A stretch of DNA of 24,518 nt from a virus, in IMG/VR virus record IMGVR_UViG_3300017917_000396, positions 1 to 24,518 of that record, one strand, 5' to 3'. Positions 1 to 8,437 of the stretch are shown in pieces (the first letter of the stretch is position 1; every line of letters begins with the position of its first letter). Under the pieces are notes generated by a model. The model saw only the letters and a program-made list of their open reading frames with translations, did not search any database and was not told the origin of the DNA. The position numbers were made by a program, and so were the translations under genes.

Positions 1-151
1 TGTTGTACTGTTGCCAAGCATAAGCCTTGAAGTTGTATAAGTCGTTTTCGTTGTAACGATATCCGTACTCTACACAGAAGTCTAAAAAGTTTGCCAAATC
101 TTCTTGTACTTGAAGGGCTCTTGGACTAGGGCGGTAAACTTGTTTACCCAT
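1..151 (-). CDS. Unknown phage protein, N-terminal part (runs off the left edge)
   Basis: About 50 codons are visible before the window ends. The ATG at 151-149 is preceded by a good ribosome binding site (AAGGAAG, about 6 bases upstream), which fixes the start. The protein begins MGKQVYRPSPRALQVQEDLA and continues with an aromatic-rich stretch (FLDFCVEYGYRYNENDLYN). I recognise this only as the kind of short conserved protein found in T4-like aquatic phages and can assign no function. It lies 12 bases downstream of the QueD-like gene and is probably in the same operon. Confidence 0.7.
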   Translation of the reverse strand, partial: MGKQVYRPSPRALQVQEDLANFLDFCVEYGYRYNENDLYNFKAYAWQQYN

Positions 152-163
152 TTGTTTCTTCCT

Positions 164-607
164 TTAGATATTAATAGAAAGGTTAGGACGAGAAAGTTCG
201 TATTTGATCAAGCAGCCGTTCTCGCCATCTTCGGCTACTTCAATCCACACAGCTCGATTAGGATATCGTTCTGCGATCTTAATATATATATCATCTGCGA
301 TCATCTCGCAACTTTTATAGTCTAGTTGTAAGATGCCATCTTTATATAAGTTTTCTAACCAACGTTTAAATTGTATAAACTCGATGTCACGGTCGTTGTG
401 GAAGACATCGATCCACACCCTGAAATGGAAAATGTGGCGATGAGGATAACCAAGGAAGCTAACGTCGTATTCATCATTTGTGGCCAGTTGCGGATCAGTT
501 GCAGCCGCAGGATATTTATGAATGCCTTCTTTGCGGAATGTTATCCAGATCTTGCGTTCTGCTGATTCTTTGATGCGTTCAATTTGTTCGCGTTCTGCTT
601 GTATCAT
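164..607 (-). CDS. QueD-like (6-pyruvoyl-tetrahydropterin synthase fold) protein lacking the catalytic Cys
   Basis: A 147-residue protein whose pattern follows QueD/PTPS enzymes. H30 (context IHKYP) matches the first zinc histidine (AHRLP in E. coli QueD). H56 and H58 (PHRHIFHF) match the HGH zinc pair. An acidic-hydrophobic segment IEFIQFKRWL (75-84) matches the IIDFAELK region. SCEMIADDIY (99-108) matches the T-S-E-x-x-A segment, and VAEDGENGCLIKYE (124-137) matches the C-terminal KETxxxGCIYRGE stretch. The catalytic Cys that precedes HGH in QueD is absent (the sequence there is DVSFLGYP). It is therefore probably a zinc T-fold enzyme acting on a pterin or deazaguanine but not a normal 6-carboxytetrahydropterin synthase. 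Downstream of the DpdA gene in the same overlapping operon, it could be the step that tailors the base, for example a 7-carboxy-7-deazaguanine decarboxylase (DpdL-type). That last point is inference. Confidence 0.7.
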   Translation of the reverse strand: MIQAEREQIERIKESAERKIWITFRKEGIHKYPAAATDPQLATNDEYDVSFLGYPHRHIFHFRVWIDVFHNDRDIEFIQFKRWLENLYKDGILQLDYKSCEMIADDIYIKIAERYPNRAVWIEVAEDGENGCLIKYELSRPNLSINI

Positions 608-879
608 ACTCGTAAACTTTCAAAAGTGATTATTCTACCTAACTCTTTTCCAAGATCTTGTCCATCTACTATAACATGTAGAGAGGTATGTTGTCTATCG
701 GTTCGTTTATCATATTGATCAGTTTGAACAACTGTTCCACCGCTGGCTCGAAATACCTTGAATCGGATACATTCTGAATCGGGTTCATCTGTTGTTGCTC
801 GAAGTGTAATTGGCACATAGATATCATTGTCATCATCATCATTGATCCAATTGCGTAATTTTTTCTTAAGCCATCTCAT
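604..879 (-). CDS. Small unknown protein in the deazaguanine cassette
   Basis: A 91-residue ORF joined by 4-base ATGA overlaps to the genes on both sides, which supports it as real. The N-terminus is basic and amphipathic (MRWLKKKLRNWI), followed by an acidic run (NDDDDND) and a beta-rich remainder with no motif I recognise. There is no signal peptide or membrane segment. Its position between the DpdA-associated 175-residue protein and the QueD-like protein suggests a role in the same DNA modification pathway or simple co-expression. No function can be assigned. Confidence 0.65.
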   Translation of the reverse strand: MRWLKKKLRNWINDDDDNDIYVPITLRATTDEPDSECIRFKVFRASGGTVVQTDQYDKRTDRQHTSLHVIVDGQDLGKELGRIITFESLRV

Positions 880-1403
880 AATGTTTCGTCCTTGGTATAT
901 TTAGACCAGTCTGTAAACACTGATCGATCTTGTAAATCGTGCAAGCTATGGCACCAAACACCTGGATTGGTTGCCTGAAAATCTTTGTCATCTATCTTGA
1001 GAGTGGCGTTATATCCCAGTTGACGAATATAAGGCAGTTTGACTGACAGCATGGGTATGAAGTTGGCGTGCTCAGTTAGTGGTCCTTCCAGCAATCCTTC
1101 TGCACAGCTCACATCCATGTCTAGTGTGCAGGTGTAAAAGTGATCACCACCAAATCCACTGCGCAACATTAAACTGATCATGTCTTCCCAGGCTTTCCAC
1201 TCTGTGCTGTTGATATCAAGTTTGGGAAAACTTTGATTGGCGCCAAAGTAAATGTGTTCACAACGATGTGCCATGGCTTGAGCATGAATCTCTGCTGTGG
1301 GTTGAATGCCCACAACAAACAATGTACGCATACCAAATGCTGGCGAATGTTCTACTTCTGTTCCTACAAAGAATCTTACAGATTCATGTCCTAGTCGGTT
1401 CAT
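876..1403 (-). CDS. Conserved-looking unknown protein, translationally coupled to the DpdA-type gene
   Basis: A 175-residue protein starting MNRLGHESVRFFVGTEVEHS. Its ATG overlaps the stop of the transglycosylase gene and its stop overlaps the next ATG, so the three are coupled. Predicted strands alternate with helices (TLFVVG, HIYFGANQSF, TCTLDMDVSC, FIPMLSVKLPYI, NATLKIDDKDF, GVWCHSLHDL), which would suit a partial alpha/beta barrel. Because it sits in a 7-deazaguanine cassette I considered a degenerate QueE (radical SAM) protein, but the CxxxCxxC iron-sulfur motif is not present, so this is only a thought. The cysteines (HRCEH, YTC, VSC, VWCH) could bind a metal. Function unknown; a role in making or tailoring the modified guanine is inferred from context. 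Confidence 0.65.
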   Translation of the reverse strand: MNRLGHESVRFFVGTEVEHSPAFGMRTLFVVGIQPTAEIHAQAMAHRCEHIYFGANQSFPKLDINSTEWKAWEDMISLMLRSGFGGDHFYTCTLDMDVSCAEGLLEGPLTEHANFIPMLSVKLPYIRQLGYNATLKIDDKDFQATNPGVWCHSLHDLQDRSVFTDWSKYTKDETL

Positions 1404-2980
1404 TTTGCTTGATCATGTTCGAGTTGATCCAATCGGGCCTGTTGGTCCGGGCTAAATTCTTCTTCTAATTGTACACTATCCGCATCGTCTTCGTCAACTG
1501 TTTCGAACAAAGCATTGAATTGGCTGTGTGCGTTTTTGGCTTTTTTGCCTTTGAATCCACGTGTGCCCACAATGTCCATCCAATAACGATCATAGTGTTC
1601 GATAATGGCTTCGGCTTCGGCACGATCTGGTGTGGCAAAGATGGCATCCACAATGTCTTTGAACTTGGCATGGTCACCGTTTTCGTTCCACATCATGGCA
1701 GGACGTTTGCCCATGTCATACTCGCGATTGGCACGCTGTACTGCTTCGATGTGCATCCAAACATTATGACCCATTAGCAAAGCATAGCTGAAACTATCCC
1801 ACGATGTCTTACCTTCTTTGCCAATCTTGTTGAGATCGCCTGGTTTATAAACACAAACATCTTTCATGGTCATTAGTTTAGATATTGGTGATTCGTCAAA
1901 CCAATCAATCAATCCATCGGCTAGGACCGCTGGCCCAAATGGACGTGTGTCTGTGGCATATTTTTTATCATCCACAATAGGACTCATTCTATAACACCAT
2001 TTGCCATGATCCGGCAAATCAATGTGATGATATACTTGTCCGTTAGCAGTTGCTAAGAATGGGCTTGCACAATCAAAGCTGATAGTAAACGCAGGGTTCA
2101 CATACCGGCGAACAGCACGTTGGATGTCAGTGAGTAAGATTGCCCACTCCAGTTTTGATGTACCCAAGAAGTGCATCCAATCGTGAATGCCTTCACGTAA
2201 AAGACCATCATGTCTTAGTGCTACCAAACGACGAAGCACCAAGTGAACATCGCACATATTCTGTCCACCCATGGCCCAACCGTCAAAGTGCGTGTCAGGA
2301 TAGACATTAGGATCACAATAGTGTTTCATGATATCATACCAACGATCTGCGTCAGCATGATTGGCACCTTGCAACACGTTTAGAAACTTGGCACCACCGT
2401 TGTTCTTGCCCTTACGGTTGGCCATGAAGTAATCGTTGTTGAACTTGGTTGCATCTACGGCTTCTTCTAATGTGGTAATTTGACATTTGGCGCTGGCATT
2501 CTTGTCATGAATAACCCAAGTTGGAATATCAAGGATCATGCCGTAGTCGGCAATGCCGTCTAACCACTTGAGTACTGCTTCACGTTTCTTTTGTGCTTTG
2601 GGACATCCTGAGTTGGCTTTCCAGTCACCTTCCCATAAACCCTTGGCAATCTGGAATCCACCCGAGTCACCCAGCATCAGTGTTCCGGGCTCACGATTAC
2701 GAACCATGTCTTCTGACCAATCTTGCTTGTTGAGATCCAAGTTGGCATGCCCACCTGAATATAGACTCCACTTATAAGGGAACAGAGCTTTCTGACTGTT
2801 GAGCCAGTTCATCATTTCCATGTCTTTGAGCCCAGCTGGCATACGTGCAGGATCAACATAAGGTCCATTGACCGGATCACGTTGCTTGCCTATGAATGTG
2901 GCATAGAATCCTGAAATAGCCGGTAAGAACACAGCGTAGTCATTTTGTTTTGCTGTTAAGTTGTCTTGCTCATTTGCCAC
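1400..2980 (-). CDS. dpdA: DpdA-type guanine transglycosylase (7-deazaguanine insertion into DNA)
   Basis: A 526-residue TGT-superfamily protein. The hallmark DSGGFQ motif is at 105-110 (D105 is the base-recognition/general-base Asp). NVLQG (201-205) and GWAMGGQ (234-240) match the TGT QGG and AIGG substrate loops. FLGTSK (271-276) matches the YLMGVG strand, and SFDCASPF (301-308) matches the MFDCVLPTR segment that holds the nucleophilic Asp (here D303). The C-terminal CxC/C/H zinc site of bacterial tRNA TGTs is not visible, and the tail is highly charged. Tgt enzymes act on tRNA, whereas DpdA proteins exchange guanine in DNA for a preQ0-derived base. The phage context, divergence and neighbouring QueD-like gene favour DpdA. 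No folE, queE or queC is in the window, so the precursor may come from the host or from genes outside it. The modified base cannot be told from sequence. Confidence 0.85.
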   Translation of the reverse strand: MANEQDNLTAKQNDYAVFLPAISGFYATFIGKQRDPVNGPYVDPARMPAGLKDMEMMNWLNSQKALFPYKWSLYSGGHANLDLNKQDWSEDMVRNREPGTLMLGDSGGFQIAKGLWEGDWKANSGCPKAQKKREAVLKWLDGIADYGMILDIPTWVIHDKNASAKCQITTLEEAVDATKFNNDYFMANRKGKNNGGAKFLNVLQGANHADADRWYDIMKHYCDPNVYPDTHFDGWAMGGQNMCDVHLVLRRLVALRHDGLLREGIHDWMHFLGTSKLEWAILLTDIQRAVRRYVNPAFTISFDCASPFLATANGQVYHHIDLPDHGKWCYRMSPIVDDKKYATDTRPFGPAVLADGLIDWFDESPISKLMTMKDVCVYKPGDLNKIGKEGKTSWDSFSYALLMGHNVWMHIEAVQRANREYDMGKRPAMMWNENGDHAKFKDIVDAIFATPDRAEAEAIIEHYDRYWMDIVGTRGFKGKKAKNAHSQFNALFETVDEDDADSVQLEEEFSPDQQARLDQLEHDQAK

Positions 2981-3710
2981 TGTTTATTTCCTCAGTTGAA
3001 AACCATTTAAAGTCAGCAGATTCGATCATGTTGTAATCCTGCTGATAATATCTTTCTAGTGCGTTTCTAAGATAAGGACGTGACGCAATCCTTTCTCTCA
3101 AAAAGTCACAAATCAAACGAACATGTTCATTGTCCTTGCCACGATTATAATCGGGTTCCGATGGCAAAGTCAAGTTCATGTCTCTAAAATTATAAAGAAA
3201 AGTTTGTTCAAACGAATCATCTAGATAAAACCAAGTATAAGAGTCTGCTGTAAAATTATTCACAAACCATGACTGCTCTTGTGTATGATCATCAAAGGCA
3301 ATTTGTTCAAACAACAATCGTTCGGTGACTTCATTATAACTGTCAATGAATTGTTGTCCAGTTATAAACGGTCCTTCGTAGTTGAGTTTCCCAGGAATAT
3401 AATTTCCATGATAACCTTGATTAAACTTTGTTCGATCATACCAGTGACTGTGTAAAACATAGCTACTAAAATATTGTGCTATGCCCGCAATCCAACGTTC
3501 AACCGGATCACGCAAGACCACAATCAACTCATTGATGTGCTGATTAGGGCAGTGTTCTAATACTCCCTGTGTCCAACCATTGTGTCTCAGCACATGACTG
3601 ATCCAGCTACTACCGTTCTTTGGAATCAAACAATAAAAGCTAAGGTGGTCAGTGGCTGGATGCCAAAAACCACCATGATCAAAGTCTTTTAATCTAGGAA
3701 TCAAACTCAT
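2970..3710 (-). CDS. Sulfotransferase-like protein
   Basis: A 246-residue protein with both PAPS-binding signatures of the sulfotransferase fold. The 5'-phosphosulfate loop is CLIPKNGSSWISHVL, with P30-K31-N32-G33-S34-S35 forming the P-loop-like turn. The 3'-phosphate motif is VVLRDPVERWIAG (64-76), with R67 and the following D-P. The rest is aromatic-rich, with no signal peptide or membrane helix. Such enzymes transfer sulfate from PAPS to sugars or proteins, and similar genes occur in cyanophage-type genomes, where the substrate is generally unknown. It overlaps the start of the 115-residue protein upstream and runs 11 bases into the dpdA start, so it is part of the gp45-to-QueD operon. Its target could be a virion or lipopolysaccharide glycan, but nothing in the window fixes this. 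Confidence 0.8.
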   Translation of the reverse strand: MSLIPRLKDFDHGGFWHPATDHLSFYCLIPKNGSSWISHVLRHNGWTQGVLEHCPNQHINELIVVLRDPVERWIAGIAQYFSSYVLHSHWYDRTKFNQGYHGNYIPGKLNYEGPFITGQQFIDSYNEVTERLLFEQIAFDDHTQEQSWFVNNFTADSYTWFYLDDSFEQTFLYNFRDMNLTLPSEPDYNRGKDNEHVRLICDFLRERIASRPYLRNALERYYQQDYNMIESADFKWFSTEEINSGK

Positions 3711-4054
3711 TCTTTTACCAATGCGTCTACTATGCGTAGTTGTTCTTCTGCTTGTTTGTACCGTTCATACGCATCACGTATGGTAGGATTCTTCTCAGCC
3801 ATGGCTTTCCAGTTTTGCTCTTGTTGCATTTTTTCACGTGCCCAGCGTAGAATTTCTTCTGCACCAGGACTCAATGCAACTTGAGCACTGCCAGCACAAT
3901 TGATCCAATTGTTGCCATCATAAACTTCCATGCATCGACTTGAAGGATTGAATCGGACTTGTCCAGCACTCAATTCAGTGGTATCGATGTAGAAATTGTT
4001 GGCGTAAGTTTGCACATTAAGAAACTCACTACCGCCATAGACATTGTTAATCAT
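3707..4054 (-). CDS. Small unknown protein between gp45 and the sulfotransferase
   Basis: A 115-residue protein with two parts. The N-terminal half is beta-rich and contains the phrase GQVRFNPSSRCMEVYDGNNW (51 or so to 72), a pattern seen in phage tail- or fibre-associated beta modules. The C-terminal half is helical and charged (EEILRWAREKMQQEQNW onward), a likely coiled coil. Its ATG overlaps the gp45 stop by one base and its stop overlaps the sulfotransferase ATG. I do not recognise a family. Coupling to the clamp gene suggests co-expression with replication genes, not a demonstrated role in replication. Confidence 0.65.
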   Translation of the reverse strand: MINNVYGGSEFLNVQTYANNFYIDTTELSAGQVRFNPSSRCMEVYDGNNWINCAGSAQVALSPGAEEILRWAREKMQQEQNWKAMAEKNPTIRDAYERYKQAEEQLRIVDALVKE

Positions 4055-4776
4055 TACTTAGATTGTGCTGGAAGAATATAGTTATACACTGCCAAGCCTG
4101 AATCCACAGTGATCATTGCGGCACCGTCATCACTGATCTTGACCACTTTGTCACCTTGCAAATCCATGATGCTGATGAAAGTCTTGATTGGCCATGCCCA
4201 GCTGCGCTTCAATGTTCCTGTGACACCAGGTTGGAATACAAAGTTGCCTGCGTGTGTTGAATGATCGCCAAAGAAGAATTTTAAGTCGCCGTTTTCAGTT
4301 TTGGCTTGGAAGTTTACTTCTTCTGCGTTGGCCTGTGCCTGCATTTTCAAACGTTGAATACTTGCCACAGTTGGTTCAAATTCAATATGCCAATTTACAC
4401 CCTTGAACTTTACAGTTTTGAGTTTTTCATTCACAATCTCTGATGCCATAAAGCGATAGTTGTTTTTAAAGTCGCCTGCGGCATTTTCAAAGTTGATGCC
4501 ATCAGGTGCGCCTGTGTCTTTGCGTGTGATACTGAGCTTGGCATTCTCTTTGTACTCTTGAATGTTCAACAAGATTTTGAGCTTGCTCAAATTAGGCATA
4601 CCAAAGTTGCCCACAAATTCTGCTACTGGTGCTGAATACTTGCCTTCTACTACCACACTGCGATCTTCAGCAATGCCAGCAATAACTGTTTCGTTGGTGT
4701 CGCCTGTGATCTTGACAAGGTCAATACAACCCAAATCAAGAGTGTGTGATACTAAGTCTAATAAATGATCTCTCAT
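4054..4776 (-). CDS. gp45: DNA polymerase sliding clamp (T4 gp45-like)
   Basis: A 240-residue protein, close to the 228 residues of T4 gp45. It has the repeated beta-alpha-beta layout of a PCNA-fold clamp: a strand-rich N-terminal half with FVGNFGMPNLSKLKILLNI (the helix-strand corresponding to the T4 DLNGFLGILSLV region), then a connector and a second half ending FISIMDLQGDKVVKISDDG and a terminal strand AVYNYILPAQ. Clamps of this type form a trimeric ring that tethers gp43 and, in T4, also activates late transcription with gp33 and gp55. It has its own sigma70-like promoter and an AGGAG ribosome binding site 8 bases before the ATG. Identification rests on size, fold pattern and linkage to gp43; the primary sequence is divergent from T4. 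The clamp loader genes (44/62) are not in the window. Confidence 0.82.
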   Translation of the reverse strand: MRDHLLDLVSHTLDLGCIDLVKITGDTNETVIAGIAEDRSVVVEGKYSAPVAEFVGNFGMPNLSKLKILLNIQEYKENAKLSITRKDTGAPDGINFENAAGDFKNNYRFMASEIVNEKLKTVKFKGVNWHIEFEPTVASIQRLKMQAQANAEEVNFQAKTENGDLKFFFGDHSTHAGNFVFQPGVTGTLKRSWAWPIKTFISIMDLQGDKVVKISDDGAAMITVDSGLAVYNYILPAQSK

Positions 4777-4799
4777 GTGTTTTTCTCCTATTGTGTTTG

Positions 4800-4828
4800 A
4801 TTATAACTGGTTTATTTAGATTTTGCAA
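4800..4828 (-). promoter_or_regulatory. Sigma70-like promoter for gp45
   Basis: Read on the minus strand: TTGCAA (4828-4823), a 17-base AT-rich spacer, then TATAAT (4805-4800). Transcription should start about 7 bases on, near 4793, giving a leader of roughly 17 bases that holds the AGGAG ribosome binding site. The -35 TTGCAA is identical to that of the dsbA promoter. This lies in the only clear gap between the methyltransferase-like gene and gp45. Confidence 0.75.
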
Positions 4829-4839
4829 CTGTATTTGAT

Positions 4840-5778
4840 TTATTTTTTGATTATTTTTGCCAAACTCTGTCCGCCTCTCAAGCTGGTAAGAGTTCCAGGC
4901 TTTCTTAGTTCCAACCAAGTAGTCGGACCATCATCGTCCCAGCTGAAATTTTGATTGTAGCCAATGGTAGAAGCCAACTCTCTTACCAAACTGCCCGGAG
5001 TATAACAAGCATACCGTTGTTCGGCCAACTTTACAGCTTTGTCACGATCACAGTCGTTAAAGGTCATGATAAATGTGCCACCAGGTTTTAGTTTTTGATA
5101 GACTTCTGTCATGTACTTTCTAACAATTTCAAGAGGCTTGAATTCAAAAAAGTTATAGGCCAAACAAAATCCAAATTGACCGTTTGGTACTTTGTCCATT
5201 ATCTCTGTGTCAACATTTTCTCTCACAGTGTACAGTCTAAGTCTGCGTTGGTAGGCTTCAGGAAATCTTTCAACTGCTGGAACCATTAGATCGTGCTCTT
5301 GATCAATTATGTACAGTGGATCAAACCCAACCAAGTCTTCGATAAATTTTTCTACGCCAGGTCGAATGATCATGCCACTGTGTTGCCAATCCACGTAGTT
5401 TTGTATTCTAACTCTTAGATAGTTTTCAGTGTCTTCAGACAAGATTGGACGACGATTTAAAATGTGCTCAACTGAGTCATTGCGCATCTCTTGATCATAC
5501 AAGCGATAACTTTCCTGAAACCACATTTTTTCAGCAATTTCAATCTGCGACTGTATTTCTTGTTTTAACTGATTGAGTATGAGTTCAAATTGATTGACCT
5601 GTTGATAGATTTCACTGTACTGATTGTCAAGTCGTTGTTTGAAGTCGCCTAACTGAATTGACTGTGAATCAACAAGATGAGTGATCTGCCCAAGACTGAG
5701 CTCAATTTCTCGATGTGTTGTACGAGCAGTTAATTTGCTCAGTGCAGTTTTGTAGGCAACAAGTTCGCTGAGTTTCAT
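4840..5778 (-). CDS. Coiled-coil protein with SAM methyltransferase-like C-terminal domain
   Basis: A 312-residue protein. Residues about 1-100 are helical with heptad-like spacing (QLGDFKQRLDNQYSEIYQQV, then NQFELILNQLKQEIQSQ) and likely form a coiled coil. From about 135 on it resembles a class I SAM-dependent methyltransferase: a motif-I-like strand PLYIIDQEH (154-162), strand-turn FGFCLAYNFFEF (202-213) for the motif IV region, and a post-motif helix followed by KLKPGGTFIMTFNDCD (229-244), the best match. The glycine-rich motif I (GxGxG) is not obvious, so SAM binding is probable but not certain. It sits 1 base downstream of gp43 and 12 bases upstream of the gp45 promoter, within the replication block. 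Substrate unknown. Confidence 0.6.
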   Translation of the reverse strand: MKLSELVAYKTALSKLTARTTHREIELSLGQITHLVDSQSIQLGDFKQRLDNQYSEIYQQVNQFELILNQLKQEIQSQIEIAEKMWFQESYRLYDQEMRNDSVEHILNRRPILSEDTENYLRVRIQNYVDWQHSGMIIRPGVEKFIEDLVGFDPLYIIDQEHDLMVPAVERFPEAYQRRLRLYTVRENVDTEIMDKVPNGQFGFCLAYNFFEFKPLEIVRKYMTEVYQKLKPGGTFIMTFNDCDRDKAVKLAEQRYACYTPGSLVRELASTIGYNQNFSWDDDGPTTWLELRKPGTLTSLRGGQSLAKIIKK

Positions 5779-5779
5779 A

Positions 5780-8437
5780 TTACCACTCGAACAAGGTTTG
5801 GAAAGTGTTGTCTGTGTTGGTAGCTGACGCCAAATCCCAATCCAACACGCCCAGTAGGTTGTCTACCTTGCCATCAATCACAGTGGCTTCCATTTCAGCA
5901 TCATCAAACGGCAAGTCTTTGAACCATTGTGGTAGATGAATTTCGTCTGTGGGATAACCAATTGATGTCCAGCCCAATGCATTTGACTTGAGTTTACACA
6001 CAATGGTTTTCATACCATCCACAATTTGTAAACTGTAGTTGTCGCCGTTCATCTTGCGCAAGTTGTTCCAGTTCAGTGCTGCACGCACATGTCCTGGCAT
6101 GTTGGCTTTGCCTTCACGTTCTTCTTTTTTGCCATACATGGTCAAGTTGTTCACACGCTTGGGTGAACCTTTTTCCCAACCTGGTCGTTCTTTGAACGCA
6201 TACTTGAACTCACGAATCTTTTCTACCACTTGATCCTTGCCAGCACCTGTTAGTACATCGTGCAAGATATCACTCAAGAAGTTTTGAATAACCACAGGAG
6301 TATCAGATCGTTTCAAGTCCAAGCCCATGGCCTTGACTTTGCCAGGCTTGCCGTCAGTGTCCACACGCTTGCCTTCTTTGTCTATGATCATCACAGCATA
6401 ACGCTTCTTGGTAATGAACAAGCCCTTGCTTGCTACCACTTCTCGACCACCCTTGATTACACTACCCATTTCTCTAGGCACATGAAATGCCTGTTCCATG
6501 AATCCTGGAAAGCTCTGATTGACTTGATCAGCAATTGAGTCATACAGTTGAATACAAGTTTCATTGCTCCACTGCATTTTGCCTTCTTCTACTTCTTTAC
6601 GCAGGACCGGCCATGCAGAAAAATAGCAACTATCAGTATCGCCGTATATAATAGTGTCTCCCACATGGTCATACTTTCCGGTGAGGCACTCGTTGACATA
6701 AGCGTCCATGTGCTTGGCAATACTTCGGCCAGTAAGTGTGGTAGACTGCCCAATACGTTTATCAAAAAACCTACAGCCAGGGTTAAGAATAGCACCGTAG
6801 AGGGAGTTGAGATTAATCTTTTTAACAAGCTGTCGTTTGTCCCAATATTCTTCATCTTCTTTTGTGACACATTCCTTGAGCTTGGCCTGCATTTGCTTAC
6901 GTTCAGCATACCAACGCTTGAGCAAGCCCGGAATAATGCCTTCCTTTTCAAATGTAAAAATTGTACCATTGGCACTGATTGTCCAAGGTTGGTTTGAATC
7001 AAATATAATCTTCCATACTTCAGCGGCACTGTGTACAGTTGAATCACCATCGTTCCAATCAATGGTTATCTCTGTGCCACGTTGTTGTTCCATCACTGCT
7101 GTGTATTCCAGTGTGGCAAACAGACCTTCCCAGGCTCCAGCAAAACTGGCTCCACCTCGCATTTTTTCCGAGATGTAGCGATCAGTCATTGTGAGTCGGA
7201 GTTGACCGACAATGGTTTCTGGGCCCATGTTGAGGGCACGGATTGTAGAAGGATACAGCGAGTTGATGTCGATTGACCCGACATATTCGTGTATGCCTTT
7301 TTTGGGATAAGCAACATAGGCACCTGCGGCTTGCGTGTCTTCATCTGTGAGTCTTTCTCTACGATTGGGTACGACCATTCCACGTTCGTGGGCTTCATTG
7401 ATAATAGCTTGTTCAGTCACTGCCACAGCACCCATGGTGGTTTGTAGCAACACTGTGTTCTCATGTGCCAGAGTATTGGCCAAGTCTAAGAATTTGAGTT
7501 TCTTGTCTAGTTTGGCCAACAACAAGGTATCTTGTCTGTTGTACTCAATAAACGTTTTGAAGTTTTGATTGTACAGTTGATCCAAGGTTCCTTCAAACGC
7601 TGTCTTGCGTTCGTCTAGTTCGTATTCACCAATGGCATCCAAACTATAACTGTGTCGTTCTTCGTATGTGTACTTGCGATACAACTGCATATAGTCCATG
7701 TGTACACGACCAATCAAATCATAAGTTTGATTTTCTGCACCAAAGCGTTCAAACATGCGTTGCTTGGGATATTGATTCCACAAACACATTCTACGAGTGT
7801 CGTCTTTGCTGAGTACTCTAGTGATGCGATTGATGGTGTAAGGAATATCGAAGCCTTCACTGTTCCATCCACTCAATGCATCTGCATCTTCGATCAAGTC
7901 CAAAAACACATTCAGCATGTCTGCTTCATTGTTAAACATCATGCAGTTTTCAAACTCACTACAGATTTCTTGTGCAGTGGCCTGACTCATGTGTTTGGGT
8001 GGAATTACCAGCGTGACCATTTGTTCCAACCAACCCAAGTACACTGAAATAGCAGTGATTGGATTGAACGGATCTTCGGGTCGACTGAATCCACGTTCAG
8101 GATCAAAGTCGACCTCAATGTCGAAAAATGCTGTGTGTAGTTTTGGGCCGTCTTGGCCTTTGTAGTTTTCTTCTAGGCAACGGAATATAGGATTGATATC
8201 CGACTCATACAATTGCTTGCCTGACTGGATACGCATTTCCTTGCGGAACTCTTTGTTGTTGCGAGTTGAAAAACGACTCACAGGTGTTCCGTAGATTGAT
8301 TGAAACTTGCCTCTGGGGTCGTCGTAATAGAAAATGTAGTTGGCCGGATATTCGCGATATTCCCTGCGTCCATCCTTGCGCTCAACTACATGTATGCGAT
8401 CGTGTTCACGATCAAATAGTGCGTCAATATAACTCAT
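5780..8437 (-). CDS. gp43: Family B DNA polymerase (T4 gp43-like)
   Basis: An 885-residue polymerase (T4 gp43 is 898). Exonuclease motifs: Exo I FFDIEVDF (D106, E108), Exo II SGWNSEGFDIPY (D197), Exo III YNRQDTLLL (D303). Polymerase motifs: A GSIDINSLYPSTIR (D390), B KKINLNSLYGAILN (539-552), C IIYGDTDSCYF (D600, D602). All catalytic acids are present, so both replication and proofreading should work. The extreme C-terminus, FQTLFEW, has the hydrophobic-aromatic form of a sliding-clamp-binding peptide. It is the replicative polymerase, working with the gp45-like clamp encoded 1 kb downstream. The ATG has a GGAG ribosome binding site 4 bases upstream. It is preceded by its own promoter inside the end of dsbA and by a structured leader, which in T4 is where gp43 represses its own translation. 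Confidence 0.98.
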   Translation of the reverse strand: MSYIDALFDREHDRIHVVERKDGRREYREYPANYIFYYDDPRGKFQSIYGTPVSRFSTRNNKEFRKEMRIQSGKQLYESDINPIFRCLEENYKGQDGPKLHTAFFDIEVDFDPERGFSRPEDPFNPITAISVYLGWLEQMVTLVIPPKHMSQATAQEICSEFENCMMFNNEADMLNVFLDLIEDADALSGWNSEGFDIPYTINRITRVLSKDDTRRMCLWNQYPKQRMFERFGAENQTYDLIGRVHMDYMQLYRKYTYEERHSYSLDAIGEYELDERKTAFEGTLDQLYNQNFKTFIEYNRQDTLLLAKLDKKLKFLDLANTLAHENTVLLQTTMGAVAVTEQAIINEAHERGMVVPNRRERLTDEDTQAAGAYVAYPKKGIHEYVGSIDINSLYPSTIRALNMGPETIVGQLRLTMTDRYISEKMRGGASFAGAWEGLFATLEYTAVMEQQRGTEITIDWNDGDSTVHSAAEVWKIIFDSNQPWTISANGTIFTFEKEGIIPGLLKRWYAERKQMQAKLKECVTKEDEEYWDKRQLVKKINLNSLYGAILNPGCRFFDKRIGQSTTLTGRSIAKHMDAYVNECLTGKYDHVGDTIIYGDTDSCYFSAWPVLRKEVEEGKMQWSNETCIQLYDSIADQVNQSFPGFMEQAFHVPREMGSVIKGGREVVASKGLFITKKRYAVMIIDKEGKRVDTDGKPGKVKAMGLDLKRSDTPVVIQNFLSDILHDVLTGAGKDQVVEKIREFKYAFKERPGWEKGSPKRVNNLTMYGKKEEREGKANMPGHVRAALNWNNLRKMNGDNYSLQIVDGMKTIVCKLKSNALGWTSIGYPTDEIHLPQWFKDLPFDDAEMEATVIDGKVDNLLGVLDWDLASATNTDNTFQTLFEW

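Noticed and set aside
1400-2980. Ordinary tRNA-guanine transglycosylase for queuosine
   Set aside because: The C-terminal zinc-binding cysteines of tRNA Tgt are not visible and the gene is in a phage modification cassette, so a DNA-acting DpdA is more likely, though not proved.
6548-7062. Overlapping ORFs of about 150 codons on both strands within gp43
   Set aside because: They lie in other frames of the polymerase gene, which has all its catalytic motifs; they are shadows.
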